Below, in pieces: positions 5,856-6,759 of a stretch of 6,759 bases of DNA. The stretch is taken from contig WFQA01000101.1 of assembly GCA_015487255.1 (NCBI GenBank), positions 1-6,759 of the forward strand, read 5' to 3'. A model generated the notes under the pieces. The model searched no databases, had not been told where the DNA came from, and saw nothing but the letters and a program-made list of their open reading frames with translations. The position numbers and the translations under genes are program-made. Position 1 is the first letter of the stretch, and each line of letters begins with the position of its first letter. This DNA comes from Paracoccaceae bacterium. Lineage in GTDB: Bacteria > Pseudomonadota > Alphaproteobacteria > Rhodobacterales > Rhodobacteraceae.

Positions 5856-5900
5856 TTGACCCGCCATCGCACGGCCCCTAGTTTGTAACAGCTTTGTAAC
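5856..5900 (+). promoter_or_regulatory. Putative promoter region of the sco gene with TTGTAAC direct repeats
   Basis: TTGACC (5856-5861) resembles a -35 hexamer, with a poor TAGTTT (5879-5884) 17 bases downstream. Overlapping this is a perfect direct repeat TTGTAAC-AGCT-TTGTAAC (5883-5889 and 5894-5900). Its 11-base period puts both half-sites on the same DNA face. The layout (7-base repeats separated by 4) is like a Pho box, though the bases differ from the enteric CTGTCAT. It lies 24 bases upstream of the sco start codon. Confidence 0.35.
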
Positions 5901-5924
5901 AAGTATCGGGAGGCTGCGAGCGAC

Positions 5925-6524
5925 ATGAAATTAACCCCCCTGGCCAAAGCCCTCTGGGCCGCCGTGGCGCTGGCGGGCCTTGGCCTGTTGGCGCTTTTTC
6001 TGAGCCAGCCTGCGCTTTTTTCAAACAAAGACCCGATGTATGCCGCGATCATCGCCGATTTTGAGCTGACGAACCAGCACGGGCAGGTGGTGCGCGAAGA
6101 CGATTTCGCCGGCCGGTGGATGCTGATTTTCTTTGGCTATACCAATTGCCCCGATGTCTGCCCGACAACCATCGCCGAGATGTCCGCTGTTTTGGCCGGG
6201 CTTGGGGAAAACCGCGACAAGGTCCAGCCGATCATGGTGACCATCGACCCCGCGCGCGATACCCCCGAGGTGCTGGCAAGCTATCTCGGGTTTTTCAGCC
6301 CGGGCCTGGTTGGCCTGACCGGCACAGCCGAGCAGATCGAGGCCACCAGCGATAGCTTCAACATTTTCTATGCCAGGACGAACGAGCCAGATGCCCCGGA
6401 CGGGTATTCCATGAGCCATTCCTCAAGTGTCTACCTGTTTGACCCCCGGGGAGCGTATATCCGCAATTACCAATACGGCACCAGCGCCGAAACTATTCTC
6501 GACGATCTCGCCGGCCGGATATGA
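5925..6524 (+). CDS. SCO1/SenC/PrrC-family copper-binding protein
   Basis: A 199-residue protein with an N-terminal membrane helix (about 8-27) and a periplasmic thioredoxin-like domain. The copper site is visible: CPDVCP (Cys75, Cys79) after FFGYTN, and His165 in YSMSHSSSVYL. Other family features are DFELTNQHG (45-53), VTIDPARDTPEVL (105-117) and a C-terminal YGTSAETILDDL. SCO proteins assist copper insertion or cysteine reduction at the CuA site of cytochrome c oxidase; PrrC relatives in Rhodobacter also affect redox signalling. ATG 5925 has GGGAGG at 5908-5913, a rather long 11-base spacing. The next gene encodes a PCuAC copper chaperone, a classic partner. Divergent from argD, with 206 bases between them. 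Confidence 0.94.
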   Translation: MKLTPLAKALWAAVALAGLGLLALFLSQPALFSNKDPMYAAIIADFELTNQHGQVVREDDFAGRWMLIFFGYTNCPDVCPTTIAEMSAVLAGLGENRDKVQPIMVTIDPARDTPEVLASYLGFFSPGLVGLTGTAEQIEATSDSFNIFYARTNEPDAPDGYSMSHSSSVYLFDPRGAYIRNYQYGTSAETILDDLAGRI

Positions 6525-6556
6525 CCGCGCCAGAAAACCCAAAGAGCACCAGATGA
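6521..6556 (+). other. 11-codon mini-ORF bridging the sco and PCuAC genes
   Basis: ATG 6521-6523 overlaps the sco stop as ATGA, and the TGA (6554-6556) overlaps the start of the next gene as ATGA. It encodes MTAPENPKSTR. No separate ribosome binding site is evident. It may simply carry terminating ribosomes to the PCuAC start, or be coincidence. Confidence 0.25.
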
Positions 6557-6759
6557 AACATATTCCATTCGCCCTTGCCTTATTTGCCGCCTTCCCCGCC
6601 CCGCTGGCGGCGGATCAGCAAAATATCATCGCCGAGCGGGTGTGGTCGCGCGCCTCCATGGGCGAGAACCGGCCCGGTGTGGCCTATATGGAGCTGCACA
6701 ATACCGGCAGCGGCACCCGAACCCTGACCGGGGTTGAAACCGGGCGCGCCGCCATGGCA
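6553..6759 (+). CDS. PCuAC-type periplasmic copper chaperone (DUF461), partial 3' end
   Basis: The first 69 codons are present; the window ends inside the gene. A short signal peptide (hydrophobic 4-20, likely cleavage after APLAA) leads to the mature protein. The segment IIAERVWSRAS (25-35), GVAYMELHNTGSGTRTL (42-58) and GVETGRAAMA match the N-terminal half of the PCuAC beta-barrel. In this family a Y-M-x-L-x-N motif holds one of the copper-ligand methionines (here Met46). The remaining His/Met ligands would lie beyond the window. PCuAC delivers Cu(I) to the CuA centre of cytochrome oxidase together with SCO, whose gene lies 28 bases upstream. Start ATG 6553 has a weak AAAGAG a few bases upstream and may depend on coupling from upstream. 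Confidence 0.88.
   Translation, partial: MKHIPFALALFAAFPAPLAADQQNIIAERVWSRASMGENRPGVAYMELHNTGSGTRTLTGVETGRAAMA

Noticed and set aside
5795..6052. 85-codon minus-strand frame between argD and sco
   Set aside because: It overlaps the sco start on the opposite strand, has no ribosome binding site or recognisable motif, and would cover the sco promoter.
1..6759. Mobile element, CRISPR array, tRNA or rRNA
   Set aside because: No transposase or integrase motif, no regularly spaced repeats, and no cloverleaf or rRNA-like sequence was found in reading both strands.

Overview
The window looks like chromosomal core sequence from an alphaproteobacterium, most likely of the Rhodobacterales (Roseobacter/Rhodobacter group). 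This rests on GC-rich coding sequence, protein sequences that read like that group, and the gene order dapD / small conserved ORF / dapE. It is an impression from sequence recall, not a database result. I see no insertion sequence, phage, CRISPR, tRNA or rRNA.

Region 1 (1-2104, plus strand) is a tightly packed lysine/diaminopimelate operon. It holds the last 27 codons of dapD, an unrecognised 106-residue protein, dapE, and a short nucleotidyl/glycosyltransferase-like protein of the DUF2064 (TIGR04282) family. The last three genes are linked by overlaps of 11 and 4 bases. The operon runs head-on into a minus-strand c-type cytochrome gene (2101-2559). The two stop codons overlap inside a near-perfect palindrome.

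Region 2 (2560-3586) starts with a 214-base divergent intergenic region carrying an FNR-like site (ATGAT-N4-ATCAA). Next come two small plus-strand genes overlapping by ATGA: a membrane-anchored PH-like (bPH) domain protein and an 80-residue double zinc ribbon with a C-terminal membrane helix. This pair is the least understood part of the window and the best candidate for something undescribed. It is followed by a large nested inverted repeat between convergent genes.

Region 3 (3587-5718, minus strand) is an argD-argF operon for arginine biosynthesis, with an ATGA overlap. ArgD enzymes often also act as the succinyl-DAP aminotransferase (DapC). The window could therefore encode three consecutive steps of the succinylase branch: DapD, ArgD/DapC and DapE.

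Region 4 (5719-6759, plus strand) is a divergent promoter region with an 11-base-period direct repeat. A SCO1/SenC/PrrC-type copper protein follows, then the start of a PCuAC-type periplasmic copper chaperone, cut by the window end. These two act together in building the CuA site of cytochrome oxidase. With the cytochrome c in region 1 they give the window a second, respiratory theme.

No gene-free stretch exceeds 300 bases. Most of the window is ordinary metabolism; the more interesting points are regulatory sites and the PH/zinc-ribbon pair.
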